Shown: piece after piece, positions 1-10,459 of the stretch
Position numbering within the stretch: the first letter of the stretch is position 1
Layout: every line of letters begins with the position of its first letter
NCBI RefSeq assembly: GCF_000454065.1
Contig: NZ_ATNE01000017.1
Location: forward strand, 86,247 to 150,246
DNA: 64,000 bases
Source: Brevibacillus thermoruber 423
GTDB lineage: Bacteria > Bacillota > Bacilli > Brevibacillales > Brevibacillaceae
Direction of reading: 5' to 3'
Notes under the pieces: model-generated
The model's input: the letters and a program-made list of their open reading frames with translations, nothing else
Database searches by the model: none
What the model was told of the DNA's origin: nothing
Translations under genes and position numbers: made by a program

Positions 1-23
1 GCACTTCTGCGCATTTTCTTCAT
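1..23 (-). CDS. purR: purR 5' end (partial)
   Basis: Only the first seven codons are in the window, reading MKKMRRS on the minus strand after a strong GGAGGAA ribosome site at 29-35. Bacillus PurR begins MKFRRSGR and lies just downstream of ispE, so both the residues and the position fit the purine operon repressor. The rest lies beyond the left edge. The call rests mainly on synteny. Confidence 0.55.
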
Positions 24-80
24 GATTCTTCCTCCAAAAAACCGAATATTATGGTGCTAATGTATCATTTCCATACGGGT

Positions 81-959
81 TCATGCAAGCATTTCCCCAT
101 CCGGCATCCCCAGCATGCGGGCGACGAACACGTCTTTGACAAACCCGCGCAGCGCGTTGTAGATACGGTGCACCTTCGCTTCCTTTTGTACGAGAGCAAA
201 CACGGTCGGGCCGCTCCCCGACATCAGCACGCCGTCCGCTCCCGACTGCTCCATCAGCTCCTTGATCTGCCGCACTTGCGGGTGCATGGCCAGCGTCACC
301 TCTTCCAGCACGTTGCCCATGGAGCGGCACATCAGCGAAAAATCCTGTTCGCGAATCGCCTTGATCATCTGTTCCGTCGAAGGATGACGGGCGATTTCCT
401 GGACGCGCAACTGGCCGTACACGTCAGCGGTGGAGACCCCGATCGGCGGTTTCGCCAAAATGACCCAGCAGGGAGCGGGAGCCGGCAGATGGGTGATCTG
501 CTCGCCCCGCCCCCTGGCGAGTGCCGTACCGCCGTAGACGCAAAACGGCACATCGGATCCGATTTCCGCCCCGATGGCGGCCAGCTCGTCCAGACTCAGC
601 CCGAGGTTCCACAGCTTGTTCAGGCCGCGCAGGGCGGCTGCCGCGTCACTGCTTCCCCCGGCCAGTCCGGCGGCTACGGGAATCTGTTTGTCGATATACA
701 CATGTACGCCCTGGCGCACCTGATAGCGTTCACGCAGCAGCACCGCCGCCTTGTAGGCGTGGTTGCGTATGTCGTCCGGTACAAAACTGGCAGAGCAGTC
801 CAGCGTAATGGCGCCGTCCTGGCGCAAGGTCAGGTCTACGCGATCCGCCAAGTCCACCGTGGTCATCACCATTTCCACTTCGTGATAACCGTCCGGCCGT
901 TTGGCCAGCACGTCGAGAGTCAGGTTGATTTTGGCGGGCGCTTTGACCGAGATACGCAT
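81..959 (-). CDS. ispE: 4-diphosphocytidyl-2-C-methyl-D-erythritol kinase IspE
   Basis: This GHMP-family kinase phosphorylates CDP-methylerythritol in the non-mevalonate (MEP) isoprenoid pathway in the cytoplasm. The N-terminus [20 protein letters not shown] and the glycine-rich ATP loop [16 protein letters not shown] (about residues 94-109) are diagnostic. A GTG three codons upstream (968) is possible, but AGAGGTG lies 7 nt before the ATG at 959, and starting MRISVKAP gives 292 residues, like the Bacillus protein. It sits 57 bases before purR, as in B. subtilis. A weak TGGCAT/TACAAT promoter may lie just upstream. Confidence 0.95.
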   Translation of the reverse strand: MRISVKAPAKINLTLDVLAKRPDGYHEVEMVMTTVDLADRVDLTLRQDGAITLDCSASFVPDDIRNHAYKAAVLLRERYQVRQGVHVYIDKQIPVAAGLAGGSSDAAAALRGLNKLWNLGLSLDELAAIGAEIGSDVPFCVYGGTALARGRGEQITHLPAPAPCWVILAKPPIGVSTADVYGQLRVQEIARHPSTEQMIKAIREQDFSLMCRSMGNVLEEVTLAMHPQVRQIKELMEQSGADGVLMSGSGPTVFALVQKEAKVHRIYNALRGFVKDVFVARMLGMPDGEMLA

Positions 960-1050
960 GTTGTTCACCTCTGCCTACGTTCAGATTTCCTAGTCTCTTA
1001 TTGTAGCACAGGGGTTCTCTGCCATGCCAGTTGGACGGAAGAAAAGCCTT

Positions 1051-2208
1051 CTATCGCTGTTTTCCCGGATACGCCCAGATGCCCGACGCTCTCAGCAGGT
1101 CACGGTAGGTGACCAGCCGCTCGTCTTTCGTCACCTGCTGCGCCTCCTCGATCGTCGGGTAATCCAGGCTGGCCGCATGGCTAAATCTGACGCTCCCGCT
1201 GCCGCCGTTCATCTTCGCGTACAATTCGCCGGCTTCGCGAAAGACGGTCAATGCCCGTCTCATATGGCTCGCGCTGGTCACCAGCGTGACGTCGCGGATC
1301 CCTTCCCGCTCCAGGATCGCCGTCGTAAACAGGGCGTTTTCCACCGTGTCCGTCGACTTGTTCTCCAGGAGGATGCGGTCCTGGTCAATCCCTTGAGAGA
1401 CCAGCCACCGGCTCATCGCATCCGCTTCGGTGACGCCCTGCTTCGGCACTCCGCCGGTAACGATGATGTTGGCCAGCGGGTATTGTCTGGCGACCGCCAG
1501 GCCCGTTTTCAGCCGGTCCACGAGCGGCTGGCGCATCGAACCGTCGTCCGCCAGCGCGTAGCCCAGGATCACGATCGCGTGCCGGGTTTGCGGCAGCCCG
1601 GTCGGAACCGCGGTATTAAGCCTGCCGGCCAGGATCTCGTCTGTCGCCCGCAGCTTTTCCAGATAGGCGGCCGTCCTTTGCGGATCGATCGTCCGCAGCC
1701 TGGACACGGCCTCCTGAAACGCCCGCTCGTCTCCGTTCGCCTTGGAGTAGACGGCGAACAGCAGGGTGGCGTTGAAATTGTCAGGGTCCAGGCGCAGGAT
1801 CTGCCGGTACGTCTGCAGGGCTTCGGGCAGCTTTTTCTGGATGACCTGCGTCGACGCCAGTGAAAACTTCAGATCCAGATTGTACGGATCGAGGATCGTC
1901 GCTTCCCGAAAGGCGTGTTCGACCACATCGTATTTGCCTTTCAGGGTGATGCCCTTGAAGATTTCCTTTTCCGCTTGCTGCAGGTCGCCGCCGTGCCAGT
2001 AGTAGTACATGGCCGTGTCGACCAACTGATTGATGCGGACGGATGTGGGCTCGTCGTTTTGGATGACGCTCGCCGGCGCTTCCGCAGACGCTGATGGCGG
2101 CGGCTCGGGAGATACCGCCTCCGTTTGGGCCGAAACTGGCGTATAGAGCGCCGCAGAGATGACAAGAACGGTCACTGTTCCCCGTACGATTCCCTTTCTT
2201 TTCCACAT
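1051..2208 (-). CDS. secreted DUF218 (SanA/YdcF/ElyC-like) protein with helical repeat region
   Basis: An N-terminal signal or anchor segment (about residues 5-28, ending near PVSAQ) is followed by a proline/serine-rich linker, a TPR-like helical stretch (about 50-190) and a C-terminal DUF218 domain. The DUF218 motifs visible are AIVILGYAL, IIVTGG, LENKSTDTVENA and VTSASHMRRA. ElyC and SanA of this family affect peptidoglycan and lipid-carrier metabolism and vancomycin tolerance; the role here is inferred. AGGAGG is 10 nt before the ATG at 2208, while the upstream ATG at 2217 is too close to it. The gene is not part of the conserved ispE-sspF order of Bacillus. Its leader carries a RAT antiterminator overlapping a terminator, which is unexpected for this family. 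Confidence 0.8.
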   Translation of the reverse strand: MWKRKGIVRGTVTVLVISAALYTPVSAQTEAVSPEPPPSASAEAPASVIQNDEPTSVRINQLVDTAMYYYWHGGDLQQAEKEIFKGITLKGKYDVVEHAFREATILDPYNLDLKFSLASTQVIQKKLPEALQTYRQILRLDPDNFNATLLFAVYSKANGDERAFQEAVSRLRTIDPQRTAAYLEKLRATDEILAGRLNTAVPTGLPQTRHAIVILGYALADDGSMRQPLVDRLKTGLAVARQYPLANIIVTGGVPKQGVTEADAMSRWLVSQGIDQDRILLENKSTDTVENALFTTAILEREGIRDVTLVTSASHMRRALTVFREAGELYAKMNGGSGSVRFSHAASLDYPTIEEAQQVTKDERLVTYRDLLRASGIWAYPGKQR

Positions 2209-2293
2209 GCTTCCCATTCCTCCTGTCGCTGATCGATCTGTTTGGTGCGTAACCCTCGCCTGTTCCCGGTCTGCTGCCCGCTTTCACCTCCTG

Positions 2294-2379
2294 AAAAAAG
2301 CATGAGCGTCCGGAGCAGGAGGACTCGCCCCTTGCCGCTTCCGTTCGCTCATGCCTAGTTCGCCTAGTGACACGCGTGT
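2294..2379 (-). promoter_or_regulatory. RAT-type antiterminator overlapping an intrinsic terminator
   Basis: On the minus strand the leader reads GTGTCACTAGGCGAACTAGG followed by CATGAGCG (about 2346-2375). This matches the GlcT-responsive elements at 43452 and 44428 of this window. Its 3' part GCATGAGCG (2346-2354) pairs perfectly with CGCTCATGC (2300-2308), and six T follow, so antiterminator and terminator are mutually exclusive. This is the BglG/GlcT-family layout. The transcript leads into the DUF218 gene. Confidence 0.75.
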
Positions 2380-2392
2380 ATTTTTTCTGAAT

Positions 2393-2422
2393 ATTCTATC
2401 ACAAAAAGGCAATGCGGAGCAA
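2393..2422 (-). promoter_or_regulatory. sigma-A type promoter for the RAT leader
   Basis: A -35 TTGCTC and a -10 TAGAAT are separated by 18 bp on the minus strand. Transcription would begin near 2386, just ahead of the RAT element. Confidence 0.5.
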
Positions 2423-2450
2423 CCGCCGCGAAACCAAAACACAGGAAGAA

Positions 2451-2466
2451 GCCGGGTTACCCCGGC
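2451..2466 (-). terminator. possible terminator after sspF
   Basis: The six-pair GC stem GCCGGG/CCCGGC with a 4-nt loop is followed on the minus strand by TTCTTCC. The U-tract is short, so it may terminate only weakly. Confidence 0.4.
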
Positions 2467-2478
2467 CCGTCAACGAGT

Positions 2479-2661
2479 TTATTTGGCATTCTGTTTGGCT
2501 AACGCTTCCTCGGCGATCTGAATCGCGCGTTTGACCAGATTCCCGGCATCGCGCGTGGTGATGGCGCCCCAGCCTTCGGTTTTCACCGTGTCGTAAAACC
2601 CCAGCTCCTTGGCCAACTCCATCTTGAACGCTTCAGACATGATGCCTCGTCTGCGACCCAT
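2479..2661 (-). CDS. sspF: alpha/beta-type small acid-soluble spore protein SspF
   Basis: This 60-residue protein is nearly collinear with B. subtilis Ssp[14 protein letters not shown] at the start, then [20 protein letters not shown] and a [12 protein letters not shown] helix. It binds and protects forespore DNA. AAGGAGG lies upstream of the ATG at good distance. Its place between veg and ispE is the conserved one, apart from the inserted DUF218 gene. A CATACTA box fits forespore (sigma-G) expression. Confidence 0.95.
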   Translation of the reverse strand: MGRRRGIMSEAFKMELAKELGFYDTVKTEGWGAITTRDAGNLVKRAIQIAEEALAKQNAK

Positions 2662-2690
2662 AACATCCTCCTTTTCCCGTTGACAGCCTT

Positions 2691-2697
2691 AGTATGC
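2691..2697 (-). promoter_or_regulatory. sigma-G-like -10 box of sspF
   Basis: CATACTA on the minus strand matches the sigma-G -10 consensus exactly and lies about 36 nt before the sspF start. No convincing -35 (TGMATA) is seen; that region is occupied by the GC dyad GGCCGGG/CCCGGCC at 2702-2723. Confidence 0.4.
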
Positions 2698-2804
2698 GCG
2701 AGGCCGGGCAAAAAAACCCGGCCGCTGTCTCGATTCAACCGACACAGAAATGGCGCCGGACGTATATGATATCGAGTACACCGGACCGGGGACGACAGGA
2801 AGGC

Positions 2805-2842
2805 AAAAACAAAACAGCAGAGCCGCCAGGGCTCTACTGCTG
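2805..2842 (-). terminator. veg terminator
   Basis: On the minus strand CAGCAGTAGAGCC pairs with GGCTCTGCTG (one bulge) and is followed by TTTTGTTTTTG. The stem includes the veg stop codon. Confidence 0.8.
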
Positions 2843-3106
2843 TACAAAAGTAATGCGAATGTGCTCGTTGTCACGGCACACTGTCAATTCTACTGTTTCC
2901 GTCAAGATGTCAGCATAGCTGTATGAAACTCGCTCAAACAATTGGTCGTCATCAAGCTTTACAACGAATACAGATGGGTACGTTTCTTCGAGGATGCCCG
3001 TCCGTTCGACGGTTTTGCGGCGACCGCCATTGGCTTTCAGCAGGATGCGTTCGCCAATGTGCTCGTCTAAACTGCGTTTAATGTCAAGTAACGCGTTTCT
3101 TGCCAT
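2834..3106 (-). CDS. veg: Veg protein
   Basis: Veg is a conserved small protein of sporulating Bacillota, linked in B. subtilis to biofilm-gene control and germination. The motifs [38 protein letters not shown] and [18 protein letters not shown] are diagnostic. The open frame extends to 3133, but that start lies inside the promoter -10 box; the ATG at 3106 has GAGGTGG 8 nt upstream and gives 90 residues, close to the usual 86. It lies between ksgA and sspF as expected (yabG is absent). Two consensus promoters precede it. Confidence 0.95.
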   Translation of the reverse strand: MARNALLDIKRSLDEHIGERILLKANGGRRKTVERTGILEETYPSVFVVKLDDDQLFERVSYSYADILTETVELTVCRDNEHIRITFVQQ

Positions 3107-3131
3107 TGTTCCATCCACCTCGCTTGATTCC

Positions 3132-3160
3132 ATTATAACAGTCTATGCTTATTTTGTCAA
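3132..3160 (-). promoter_or_regulatory. veg proximal promoter (perfect consensus)
   Basis: TTGACA and TATAAT are separated by exactly 17 bp on the minus strand. This is a full match to the housekeeping sigma-A consensus, in keeping with the known strength of the veg promoter. Confidence 0.9.
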
Positions 3161-3171
3161 AGAAATAAAAA

Positions 3172-3201
3172 ATTATAGCAACCAAAATCAGTTCTTGTCA
3201 A
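3172..3201 (-). promoter_or_regulatory. veg distal promoter
   Basis: A second TTGACA/TATAAT pair with an 18 bp spacer lies directly upstream of the first. Tandem veg promoters are also known in B. subtilis. Confidence 0.8.
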
Positions 3202-3234
3202 CGGTGTTTTTTTCGTGAAATCAGCGGATTTTTG

Positions 3235-3395
3235 TCGCATGGCTTGTCCGGGGACAGGCACGTCCGGCAAAAAAATTCCCGACCGACTTCCGTCCCATTA
3301 TCATCGTGCCCTCAGATGGCTGAGACAGTCCCCTTTCGACGAAAAAAGAGACTGTCCCAACAATCCGAACGCCCCTTGTTTCCAAGGGGCGTTCC
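3235..3395. repeat. intergenic region with repeat-like dyads
   Basis: No gene is seen between veg and ksgA. The stretch holds GGGGACAGGCAC (about 3249-3260), GACAGTCCCC and GAGACTGTCCC (about 3323-3361), and a perfect 11-bp stem AACGCCCCTTG/CAAGGGGCGTT (about 3369-3394) just past the ksgA stop. Sequences of the GGGGACAG type often mark REP-like or RAYT-associated repeats; this is inferred and would need a genome-wide search. Confidence 0.3.
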
Positions 3396-4849
<1,454 letters not shown>

Positions 4850-4978
4850 GTCGCTGCTCCCGCTTTCCTACCGTGTTGGAATGGTATTAGTGTACACCAA
4901 AAACAAGTTCCGTTTCTGTCCGTGTGGCTGAAACGTTTCCGCTCCCCACCCGTCATATTGGTAAGACAGCAAACAGAA

Positions 4979-5000
4979 GACAGGAGCGCAGGCTCCTGTC
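4979..5000 (-). terminator. terminator after the yabE-like gene
   Basis: The stem GACAGGAGC/GCTCCTGTC has a 4-nt loop and is followed by TTCTGTTTG on the minus strand, two bases past the stop codon. Confidence 0.6.
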
Positions 5001-5001
5001 C

Positions 5002-6087
5002 CTAAGGCTTGTGCGGTCCGATAATGTAGACCGTGCGATTTCGCTTGCGGCCGAACTGGACCGCTTCCGCTTCGGTGCTGACGAACACATCGATCTTGTG
5101 ACCGTGTATCGCTCCGCCCGTATCCTCCGCCCGACGATACCCGATTCCGTCGATAAACACCCACCATCCCAGCGGAATGACTTTGGGATCGACGGCAATG
5201 GTGTGCCCGGCTTTCGCCTTGACACCGGTAGCCGTGCGGCCATAACCCGGCGAGCCGACGGGTTTGCCTCCTCCTGCCGGAGAGTAGGCGGTCAAAGTAA
5301 CCCCGTTCAGTACCTGTTTCGGCCGGAACACTTTGCCGCCGCGGGAGACCAACCCCGCTGCGGCAACGACCCGTTTTGACGTGTCGGCTTGAACGGATGC
5401 GGCCGTTCCCACCGCGACAATACGGTCTTTTTTCGGTGTGATGACATCTCGTTTTACCAGTTCACGGGATATTTCTTTGCCGTTTTCCGTGACCAGTCTG
5501 TAGTGCGCGATGGCCTTCCCTTCCTGCCCGCTTTGCAGTACGCGGGTCTGTCCCTTTGTCAGAGAACCATCGCTTTTGCGAATTTCCTGGTATGGCACGC
5601 GCTCCTCCACCGTGACGATCCGTTCGCTGACGCGCGTGACGGAGATCGTCGAGTCTTTGGAGAGAGACGCTGTCAGTGCCGGTTCCACCCGGTCCTGTTT
5701 GCCCAGCGTGATTCCCGCGTCCTTCAAGACGCCGGCGACGTCACGGCTGAGCGTTTGCACGACTTTTGTCTGCCCGTCCACGTGGACAGGGATTGCCCAG
5801 CGTGTATGTAAGGTAATGGTTGTTCCGTTGGTGATTTTGGTGTCTGCGTCTGGCTGCAGGTAATCGCTGTCTGTCACCGCAATGTGTCGTTCTTCCAAAA
5901 ACTGCTCGACGGTTTGCGCCTTGGTCCCCACCTTTTGGGTGACGCCGTCCAAGGTAAACGTGACCTGCTTCGGTTGCGTTGCTTGGGCAGAAAAATAGCC
6001 AATCATGGGTACCAGCACCAGAGCGAGACCGCCCAGTACGGCAATCGCTCGCTTCTTCTGCCGTTCCCATACCGTGCGTAACTCCAT
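5002..6087 (-). CDS. yabE: YabE-like cell-wall protein (DUF348, G5 and 3D domains)
   Basis: One N-terminal membrane segment (about residues 12-32) anchors or exports the protein. Two DUF348 repeats follow (about 40-150), then a G5 domain (about 150-235, including TVEERVPYQEIRKSD) and a C-terminal 3D domain (about 265-361). The 3D domain shows TAYSPAGGG, GRTATG, AVDPKVIPLG and the AEDTGGAIHGHKIDVF aspartate motif. This is the Rpf/Sps architecture of wall hydrolases acting at growth or spore outgrowth. AAAGGAG is 8 nt before the ATG at 6087, whereas the GTG at 6096 abuts it. The order metG-tatD-yabE-rnmV is conserved. Confidence 0.93.
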   Translation of the reverse strand: MELRTVWERQKKRAIAVLGGLALVLVPMIGYFSAQATQPKQVTFTLDGVTQKVGTKAQTVEQFLEERHIAVTDSDYLQPDADTKITNGTTITLHTRWAIPVHVDGQTKVVQTLSRDVAGVLKDAGITLGKQDRVEPALTASLSKDSTISVTRVSERIVTVEERVPYQEIRKSDGSLTKGQTRVLQSGQEGKAIAHYRLVTENGKEISRELVKRDVITPKKDRIVAVGTAASVQADTSKRVVAAAGLVSRGGKVFRPKQVLNGVTLTAYSPAGGGKPVGSPGYGRTATGVKAKAGHTIAVDPKVIPLGWWVFIDGIGYRRAEDTGGAIHGHKIDVFVSTEAEAVQFGRKRNRTVYIIGPHKP

Positions 6088-6203
6088 TTCCCACACTCCT
6101 TTTTCCTAGAAAAGCACAAGGCTTTTCCTGTCTGGTCAGGCAAGGGTGATGAAATCGCACCAATATTTTGGAAATTGGCCAGTTCTGAACAAGGTCGGTC
6201 TTG

Positions 6204-6232
6204 ATTGTATGCTACTTTCTCCGGTTTGTCAA
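6204..6232 (-). promoter_or_regulatory. promoter of the yabE-like gene
   Basis: TTGACA and TACAAT are separated by 17 bp on the minus strand. The leader of about 110 nt contains an AGGAAAAGC/GCTTTTCT hairpin next to the ribosome site. It does not resemble the c-di-AMP (ydaO) riboswitch that often precedes such genes. Confidence 0.75.
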
Positions 6233-6466
6233 ATTGCCCCCTTCCTAGATCCAAATGATGATTGCTACCAGCCTAGCAAAAAGCGAATGGCGAATGGAAG
6301 CAAGTTTGTGTCGAGCATCTCTGTCGAGGAGAATGGAATCGTTCGACATATGGACTATGGTATGCAGGGCAAAACGGCGGGAGAACCTGGCTTGGCGGGA
6401 AACGCTCAGCCGCCTGCCGGAAAACGCCGCCGGATGTGCGCAAAGAACAAGCCGGGATTTGTTTTG
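6233..6466. other. intergenic stretch without a recognisable gene
   Basis: Between the yabE promoter and the tatD terminator no open frame has both a ribosome site and family resemblance. I see no RNA element here. Confidence 0.4.
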
Positions 6467-6516
6467 AAAAAAACAGGGCCCTTCTGCGATGCGCTGATGC
6501 GCGATCACAGAAGGGC
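6467..6516 (-). terminator. tatD terminator
   Basis: GCCCTTCTG pairs with CAGAAGGGC around an inner GC-rich hairpin, and the minus strand continues CCTGTTTTTTT. Confidence 0.8.
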
Positions 6517-6547
6517 TTTCGTCATGGTGATGCGGCTTTGGACACGG

Positions 6548-7327
6548 TTATTCCGTACGGGCCTCCAGCCGGAACAGCCGGCGGGCATTCTCGGCGGTGA
6601 TCCGGGCCATTTCCTCGTAGGACAGGCCGTGGATGTCGGCCATTGCCTCGCAGACGTAGCGGACGTACCCGCTCTCGTTTCGCTTTCCGCGATACGGGTG
6701 CGGGGTCAGGTACGGGCAGTCGGTCTCGATCAGCAAACGGTCGAGCGGCACCTTGGCCGCCACCTCCTTCGGCTGCTTCGCGTTCTTGAACGTGAGCGGA
6801 CCGCCGAACGAGATGTAGAAGTTCATGTCGAGCGCCATTTTGGCCGTCTCCCAGCTCCCGGAAAAGCAGTGCATGATGCCGCCCACTTCGGCCGCCTTCT
6901 CCTCCCTCAGAATCGTGATGACGTCCTGGTGGGCGTCCCGGTTGTGAATGATGATCGGCAGGCCCAGCTTTTTGGCCAGGCGGATCTGCTTGCGGAACAC
7001 CTCCGCCTGCACGTCCCGCGGTGAGGTGTCCCAGTAGTAATCCAGACCCATTTCTCCCAGTCCGACCACTTTCGGGTGGCGGCTCAGCTCCTCCAGCCAC
7101 TCCAGATGCTCGTCGGTCATGTCCTTGGCGTCCTGCGGGTGCCAGCCGACCACGGCATAGATGAAGTCGTAGCGCTCCGCCAGCTCCAGGCAGGTGGCGA
7201 TCGTCTCGGCGTTGAAGCCGATGTTGACGATGGTGCTCACGCCGTTTTCCCGCGCGCGGGCAATCACGTCCTCACGATCCTCGTCAAACTCCCGGGCATT
7301 GAGGTGCGCGTGCGTATCGAATAACAC
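6548..7327 (-). CDS. tatD: TatD-family metal-dependent deoxyribonuclease
   Basis: This is a TIM-barrel amidohydrolase-fold nuclease with 3'-5' exonuclease activity in DNA repair or turnover. Metal ligands are visible in the N-terminal DTHAHL, GLGEMGLDYY, the histidines of IIIHNRDAHQD and IMHCFSG, and LIETDCPYL. It has 259 residues, as usual. The start is a GTG with AAGGAAGG 8 nt upstream. It follows metG by 19 bases and is probably co-transcribed behind the methionine T-box. Confidence 0.95.
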   Translation of the reverse strand: MLFDTHAHLNAREFDEDREDVIARARENGVSTIVNIGFNAETIATCLELAERYDFIYAVVGWHPQDAKDMTDEHLEWLEELSRHPKVVGLGEMGLDYYWDTSPRDVQAEVFRKQIRLAKKLGLPIIIHNRDAHQDVITILREEKAAEVGGIMHCFSGSWETAKMALDMNFYISFGGPLTFKNAKQPKEVAAKVPLDRLLIETDCPYLTPHPYRGKRNESGYVRYVCEAMADIHGLSYEEMARITAENARRLFRLEARTE

Positions 7328-7346
7328 GGGATCGACCTTCCTTTCC

Positions 7347-9401
<2,055 letters not shown>

Positions 9402-9697
9402 TTAAAAAATAAAAGCCCGCCCCAGATTGGGACGAGCCTTGTTCTCGTGGTACCACCCAAATGCTCCGCCTTCTCGCGAACAGCGGACTTGTCGAGTCAG
9501 ACTGCTGCTGACTCACCCGTAACGCAGGCTTGCGTCGCAGACTACTTGGCGCCGGAAACGGCGGTTCATCCGCGAGACTCGGGGGCCATGTTCGGCTTGA
9601 TCGCTTATACCGGTTCGCAGCTACCCCGGCTCTCTGTCATAAGGATGGCAAGCCTACTCTTCCCGTCATCGTCGTTCGCTATGAAATACCTGATTCA
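9402..9697 (-). promoter_or_regulatory. T-box leader, methionine specific
   Basis: Stem I begins with GACGGGAAGAGTAGG and includes the conserved AGAGAGCCGGGG segment. The likely specifier is ATG at 9597-9599 within GAACATGG. The T-box proper GGGTGGTACCACG (about 9449-9461) lies just before the terminator GGCTCGTCCC/GGGGCGGGC, which is followed by TTTTATTTTTT. Uncharged tRNA-Met would favour read-through into metG. Confidence 0.93.
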
Positions 9698-9703
9698 CCC
9701 TCT

Positions 9704-9731
9704 ATTGTACACAACCGCCTCATTTTGTAAA
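9704..9731 (-). promoter_or_regulatory. metG T-box promoter
   Basis: TTTACA and TACAAT are separated by 16 bp on the minus strand, immediately before the T-box. Confidence 0.7.
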
Positions 9732-9816
9732 CCACCCGCCTGCAACTTTGTGGCGGGACAGACGCTTGACGGGCAAAAGGGCAAAAAAAGGAATCAAGGG
9801 GAAAAAAGGCCACTTT

Positions 9817-9857
9817 TGTCGAACCACCTTCTCTATCATTCGACATAAAGTGACGAA
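9817..9857. promoter_or_regulatory. upstream cluster of Spo0A-box-like heptamers
   Basis: TGTCGAA occurs at 9817-9823 and, on the other strand, at 9839-9845; TGACGAA is at 9851-9857. All match TGNCGAA. They lie between metG and abrB, about 260-300 bases before the abrB start. Binding is inferred. Confidence 0.4.
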
Positions 9858-9993
9858 TTCGCCCCTATGCGCTTCCAGTTACTTTTTTCCAATATACCGA
9901 TAAATATTGATGTCGAGCACATGCAAACAATGATGCTGTACATGTCTGTCAAACCGGCGCCAGATGTGGCTTCAAAGATTTGTAAAAATCATA

Positions 9994-10055
9994 TTGACAC
10001 CTTTGGGAATCGCTGGTATGATGAGAACAACGGAAATTGTCGAATATTGACGATT
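9994..10055 (+). promoter_or_regulatory. abrB promoter with tandem Spo0A boxes
   Basis: TTGACA (9994-9999) and TATGAT (10017-10022) have a 17 bp spacer. Just downstream TGTCGAA (10038-10044) is followed four bases on by TGACGAT (10049-10055). This spacing is almost the same as the Spo0A operator downstream of the B. subtilis abrB start site, where phosphorylated Spo0A represses abrB. Confidence 0.8.
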
Positions 10056-10114
10056 AATAATCCGATTTGCACAATAAACGACACTGGGCAACATTGTGAG
10101 AGGAGAGACGATTC

Positions 10115-10366
10115 ATGATGAAATCGACGGGGATTGTACGTAAAGTGGACGAGCTGGGCCGCGTGGTGATTCCGATTGAACTGCGCCGCACCCTGGGCAT
10201 CGCCGAAAAGGACGCGCTGGAAATTTACGTGGACGGAGAGCGCATTATCCTGAAAAAGTACGAGCCTGCATGTATTTTCTGCGGCAATGCGGACCGGGTC
10301 TCCTATTTCAAAGGCAAAATCATTTGCCAGGACTGCCTGAACGAACTCCCTGCGGTCAAGCGTTAA
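10115..10366 (+). CDS. abrB: AbrB-type transition-state regulator with C-terminal zinc knuckle
   Basis: Residues 2-48 match B. subtilis AbrB nearly exactly (STGIVRKVDELGRVVIPIEL, RRTLGIAEKDALEIYVDGE), forming the swapped-hairpin DNA-binding domain. The C-terminus differs: it carries C53-x2-C56 and C71-x2-C74, a likely zinc-binding knuckle in place of the usual AbrB C-terminal domain. AbrB represses post-exponential and sporulation genes during growth. AGGAG lies 9 nt before the ATG, and an ATG one codon on is an equal candidate. It is the only plus-strand gene in this conserved block, as in Bacillus, and has Spo0A boxes at its promoter. Confidence 0.93.
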   Translation: MMKSTGIVRKVDELGRVVIPIELRRTLGIAEKDALEIYVDGERIILKKYEPACIFCGNADRVSYFKGKIICQDCLNELPAVKR

Positions 10367-10424
10367 TCGTCCGCTCAACCATACAGAGCCGCTTTGTACG
10401 AAGCGCTGCCGGTAAGACGATGGA

Positions 10425-10456
10425 GGCCGGGGATGACTCCCCGGCCTTTTTTCATG
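10425..10456 (+). terminator. abrB terminator
   Basis: The nine-pair stem GGCCGGGGA/TCCCCGGCC has a 4-nt loop and is followed by TTTTTT. It also separates abrB from the convergent rsmI. Confidence 0.9.
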
Positions 10457-10459
10457 CGA

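Noticed and set aside
6097..6204. Possible c-di-AMP (ydaO/yuaA) riboswitch before the yabE-like gene.
   Set aside because: The leader is only about 110 nt and none of the conserved ydaO sequence blocks could be found.
6245..6508. An 87-codon minus-strand frame between yabE and tatD.
   Set aside because: No ribosome site, overlaps the tatD terminator, no recognisable similarity.
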